A program made the translations under genes and the position numbers. Shown here one piece after another: positions 59,781 to 64,000 of a DNA stretch of 64,000 bases; positions within the stretch are counted from its first letter, which is position 1; every line of letters starts with the position of its first letter. The DNA lies in the NCBI GenBank assembly GCA_947683625.1, contig CANTUR010000046.1:3398501-3462500 (forward strand). Reading direction: 5' to 3'. This DNA comes from Mallotus nudiflorus. Lineage: Eukaryota > Streptophyta > Magnoliopsida > Malpighiales > Euphorbiaceae. Under the pieces are notes generated by a model that saw nothing but the letters and a program-made list of their open reading frames with translations, was not told the DNA's origin and did no database searches.

Positions 59781-61400
59781 GTCTCAAATTCTTTTAGCTT
59801 TTTTTTTTTTTGCTAAAAATGAGCTCTTTTAAGAATTTAGCATATTTTAGCATTTGTGCAATTGGTTCCACTAATGGAATGTTGATATGCAATTTTTGAA
59901 CATCATTAGAAATTTTGCAAATTGTTGATCATGCTCTTACTTTTTTAGCTTGTGTGGAAATGGTGCAGGTGGTTCGTATGGTTTAATTTCTACTTTTCCT
60001 CCTCTGCCTCTTTTCATTGTTGAATTTTAACTTCTTCTACTTCTCTTTCTATAACCTCTTCCATTTGTGTGTTCACATTTTGCTTTGGTGGTTGTAATTC
60101 AGTTCCACTTCTAAAAAATGATAGCTTTTATATGCTCCTTAGGATTCTTCATTGCATTGATAGGAAGAGTCCCTTAATTCCTTATTGATAATGAATTTGC
60201 CAATTACCCTTCTTAAACTTCCATATTATAGTAGAAGATGAATGATTTTTAAACATAAGCTAAGTATCTTGGTAAAATTGTTAAAATTTTCCATTAAGTC
60301 TTTTTATAACTTCATTTTGCTGATTCATTTTTACAGTTACCAACTCCATAAATTTCTCCATTTTGCTTACCAAAGAAGATATAAAAGATGATGAACCTTT
60401 ATCTTATTGATGTTGTTGCACATTTGTACCTCTAAACTGTGGTGGTGCTTGTGATCTCCACTAATTATTATTGTTACTCAATGAAAAGTTTGGATGATTT
60501 CTCTAACTTGGACTATAAGTATTTCCAAACATCTACTTCTCTTGTTGCCCTTTATTGAAAATCACATAATTCACATTCTCTATAGTTGAATTTTATATAA
60601 GCTGACATTTAATAGTAGGATGTCCCCCATGAAAATTCACATGTTGATGATGAAATCATATTTAGTCCCATCTTGTCCATTCACTTAGTCGATGAATCTA
60701 ACTTTGCATTCATCTTTGTTAATCCATTTATCTCAATTGCTCCCCCTTTTCTAGGTATAACTATCTCATTAGCCCATAGACTCTATATTTTTGCCATCTT
60801 TTCAAATAATTCTAAATCATCTTCAGGTGTTTTAAACATAATTATACCTCTATGAGTTGCATCTATATTGACTTGAACTATAATAACCCTTATAGAAAGA
60901 TTGAGCCAAATCCCAAGTAGGTATAAATATTATGGACATTACCTCTACAAATCCTTAAATCTATCCTAGCATTCATAAAAGCTTTAATCTTCTCACTAAT
61001 AGAAAGAATTATTCTCATTCCTTATCTTCAAAAATTTAGCAGGTGCAAAATATTTGTTGAAGAATGTAATATATAGTTCTTGCCAAGTATTGATAAAATT
61101 AGGAGGCAAACTTATGAACCATATCTTTTCCCTATCTGTGAGTGAAAAAGGAAAGAGAATCAACCTCATTGCTTCTAGTTACACTTTATTCATTCTAAAT
61201 GTAGAACAATACTCCAATAATCTAGTCATATGCCGAATATAATCTTCCTGTGATAACCCACTAAATTGAGAATTATGGATCATCTGAATCATAACTGGCT
61301 TGATTTCAAAGTTGTTAGCTACCATAGCAGGTCTGACAATAGGATTTTGATCTTCTTGTAAATGTGGACTCACAAAGTCCTGCATAGTTCTCTGCACATT
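59781..61400 (-). pseudogene. Element A: gag
   Basis: Minus strand. Near 61300-61200: NNFEIKPVMIQMIHNSQFSG and LSQEDYIRHMTRLLEYCSTF, the same gag type as element C (NNFEIKPSIIEMV). The rest, to about 59790, is broken by many stops; lysine-rich linker text lies near 60000-60100. The capsid-like domain would build the particle. Confidence 0.75.
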
Positions 61401-61731
61401 TGGTCCATTTTGATTTTTTAGTTAACGAGCAGGTGGATCTTGCCCATTAACCCCTTTATTTTCAACTCTACCATTCTCTACTTTGTTCATCCTATCTCTT
61501 TATTTTCTAAGTCTCTTGTCAAGCATTGTTTCAATTTTTGAATTAATTGGAATTTGAATTTCACCCCTTTTTCTTGTACTTATTGATGAATGCATACACT
61601 TAAAAGAGTGCCTGAAAATCAAACAAAGAAGACAATAAAAAATTTATTTTCAAAACTAAGAAAAAATAAAAATAAAAATAAAATGTCTAAATCAAACAAT
61701 ATTAATTTATTCTCTATATTAAATATTTTAT

Positions 61732-61748
61732 CTCCGGTAACGGTGCCA
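61732..61748 (-). other. Primer-binding site of A
   Basis: Minus strand TGGCACCGTTACCGGAG, close to the Asp-tRNA-type site of Athila elements and better preserved than C's. Confidence 0.7.
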
Positions 61749-61761
61749 AAAACTTCATAGG

Positions 61762-63158
61762 TGAACTCCGCAAGTGCATATAATCATATAAGTAGTAATA
61801 AAAGAGATATCATTCCCATAAGGATAGTGTTAATTATAGAGCTACTTTTAATATTTTGCTTGTCTAGACTATTGATAATTTCAATGAGAGAAACTAGTAA
61901 ATTAAATCTAAAACAATATAAAATTTTGTTACGAAACCTATATGATTAAAGATGTTAGGGTTTAAATCCCCCAACTCAATTTTTATTCAAAAGATAATAA
62001 ACTCTTGATTATTTTGAATAACATTTCATTTCCAAACATCTTTAATATTATGAGGTCTCTCTCAAGTACTTTCACAATTAATTAAATATAAAAATTACTC
62101 AATTAACTAATCATAACCAATTTATTCTGGCAATCTTCTATGGAATATTAATATTGAAGTGTCTCTTGACTAAGTCAATTTAAATTAATAGACTGCTATT
62201 GCTTTTCCTGCTAGAATTAATATCTTGATCTAATTATAGTTTCTAATTCAATTCCAAGGGTAGTTAAGCCAATGAAAAGCATTAAGTCCAAAAACTCTCA
62301 TGCAATGCATATTCTTTTATTTAGAATTTATTTAATTACGTTCATGTTGAGCCAGGTTCTTTAAAACCCTAACTAACCTATTTAGTTACTCATAGAAATT
62401 AGAGAATAACAATAAGAGATGAAGAATAAGAACATATTCATAATTAAAAAAATAAAGAAAGAGTAAGAGAATAAAAGAAGAAAAACTATTTTTATTTAGC
62501 TTGCTCAATGTTGTCTTGAATCACTAACTCTTATTCTTCAATCCAATGGCTTGAGTTGAAAATTGAAATTATAACTAAGGTAAAATAATTCTTATGTAAT
62601 AAAAATAAAAGAGTGTTATTCTATGAAGTAGCAGCCTCTTCTAATGTATATCTCTGAAAAATAAAACTTATATATTTATATTGTTTTCCAAAAAACCCTA
62701 AAGAAAACTTTCTAAAATAGCATATCCAATGGACACGGTTGTGTTTGCATTATGACACGGCTGTGTCATATGAAATTTCTTCGAAGTGTAGCCCTATATC
62801 ACAGCTATGTCAGAATAGTTTTAGTAGTTTTTCAATTTTTAAACTAGACATGGTTGTGTCGCTTCTCAGCTTCCAAATTCTTTGCTCTCTTACCCTTTTC
62901 TATGGCCAAATTTTCTTATAGCTTTACACTCTCATTGCTTTAATTCAAATTAGATTCCACACTTAAGTAACTTATAAAATTCAATACAAAAATGTATAAA
63001 AAGTAATTAAAAATGCATAAACTGAAAAAAACTACTATTATTCTAACTTCTAATGCATTTTATACATAAAATATTCTTTTAAATAATACAAACTTATGAT
63101 TATAACAATGAAATGGAATTATTGAGTGCTAAAAGTATATCAATTTTAGCATTTATCA
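61762..63158 (-). mobile_element. Element A 5' LTR
   Basis: About 1.4 kb. On the minus strand it begins TGATAAATGCTAAAATTGAT and ends near GCACTTGCGGAGTTCA. It is the only A LTR in the window; a second copy is not found left of 11216. No ORF of interest in it. Confidence 0.75.
62732..62860. repeat. GACACGGCTGTGTC dyad motifs in A LTR
   Basis: Four variants of GACACGG(C/T)TGTGTC at 62732, 62754, 62798 and 62847; the second is the full 14-bp dyad. Confidence 0.7.
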
Positions 63159-64000
63159 ACAAATACCCAAAATTCATTATACAATGCATCATCAACATTT
63201 TTTTATTCAATTTGAGAGAAGAATACCAAATTAGAAATAGATTTAAAATGAAATATAGTAGTTACCCCATTTGAAGTATCACCAACAATGAGATGTGTAG
63301 TATGATCTTCCATGAACTGCCAATCTCTAAGTAGCTCTTCCTATAAAGTAAGTTGACGAACATCTCCTTGCTCTTCCTTGCTTGGAGCTTCTAGTTCCAT
63401 GAGTTTCATAGCATCATTTCCTTAAAAAATTCATCTCCAAAATGTCATTTACAATATCATCAACACAATTAAGTTCATTTGTTAGATCAAGTGGGTTAGA
63501 TTTATGAAATACTATATGCATGGACTTCATTACTATTAAAGCTTTTCTATTGAACACTCTATAAGCTTTGCTTAAAGTGGAATACCCTAGGAAAATTCCT
63601 TCATCGACTTTAGAATCAAAATTCCCAAGGTTATCCTTGGTGTTCAATATGAAGCATTTACACCCAGCTACCCTTAGATATGAGATATTGGGTTTTCTAT
63701 TATTTTAAAGCTCATAAAATTTTTGGTTTAAAATGGCCTTTTGGAAACTTAATTTGCAATATAACAAATGGTATTGACTACTTCCACTCTAAAATATAGT
63801 TGCAAGCTATGTTCATAGAGCATTGCTCTAACCATCTCTATTAAAGTTCTATTCTTTCTTTCTAGAACTCTATTTTGTTGAGGATTTATAGGAGAAGAAT
63901 AGTTATAAAAAATTTCATTTTCAACCTAATAGTTTTTAAAAATTCATTTTCAAGTTCAGTTCCATGATCACTTATAATAGAATAAATATAAAAACCTTTT
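63159..64000 (-). pseudogene. Ty1/copia pol remnant (integrase end and SH3-like region)
   Basis: Minus strand. Right-hand part (63660-64000) has integrase C-terminal text (NYSSPINPQQNRVLERKNRT). ORF 63647-63414 has LGNFDSKVDEGIFLGYSTLS and KAYRVFNRKALIVMKSMHIV, the copia polymerase SH3-like signature. Further left, FHFKSISNLVFFSQIE and KNVDDALYNEFW lead toward RT, where A inserted at 63158. It continues past the window end. Confidence 0.85.

Overview
The window is a block of plant nuclear repeat DNA, most likely from a flowering plant with a large, transposon-rich genome. It is very AT-rich and holds plant-type Ty3/gypsy, Ty1/copia and L1-like (LINE) sequences, many of them decayed. I see no host gene, tRNA or rRNA gene, or bacterial or organellar feature. 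Almost all of it can be read as retrotransposons inserted into retrotransposons, and several insertions are proven by 5-bp target-site duplications (TSDs).

Layout. 1-2886: decayed minus-strand element I cannot name. 2887-3965: 543-bp tandem duplication. About 3966-11095: L1-like LINE (plus), split in its RNase H domain by a 1.5-kb LTR-like insert. 11216-16500 and 58693-63158: two halves of element A, a minus-strand Ty3/gypsy element sitting in a copia remnant (63159-64000). A's left arm carries a solo LTR (11350-14296, TSD ATGCT) that itself contains a shorter related LTR (12040-12973). Element B (16501-58692, plus, TSD CTACT, 1893-bp LTRs) is a Tat/Ogre-like Ty3/gypsy element inserted in A's reverse transcriptase. 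B is split by element C (24229-36144, minus, TSD ACTTG), by element D (38621-51709, plus) and by a solo LTR E (53547-55112).

C is an Athila/Calypso-like element with gag, protease, RT, RNase H, integrase and an env-like ORF. D is a Tat-like element with 2.0-kb LTRs that keeps gag, protease and a G-patch but lacks RT, RNase H and integrase; its long 3' region holds several unrelated tandem arrays. D's LTR family also supplied the solo LTR inside A.

The most notable item is in the 3' part of B: an antisense gene with a plant mobile domain (PMD), with a G-box and TATA-like promoter upstream, running from 55611 down to a stop at 38331 and broken by E and D. Other points of interest are the 117-bp higher-order array in D (48720-49510), the 40-43-bp array next to B's polypurine tract, a 20-bp palindromic minisatellite whose copy number differs between LTRs of one family, and clustered dyad motifs in the C and A LTRs. 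Insertion order from nesting: copia, then A, then B and the A-resident solo LTR, then C, D and E. Every coding region has stops or frameshifts, so none looks autonomous now.
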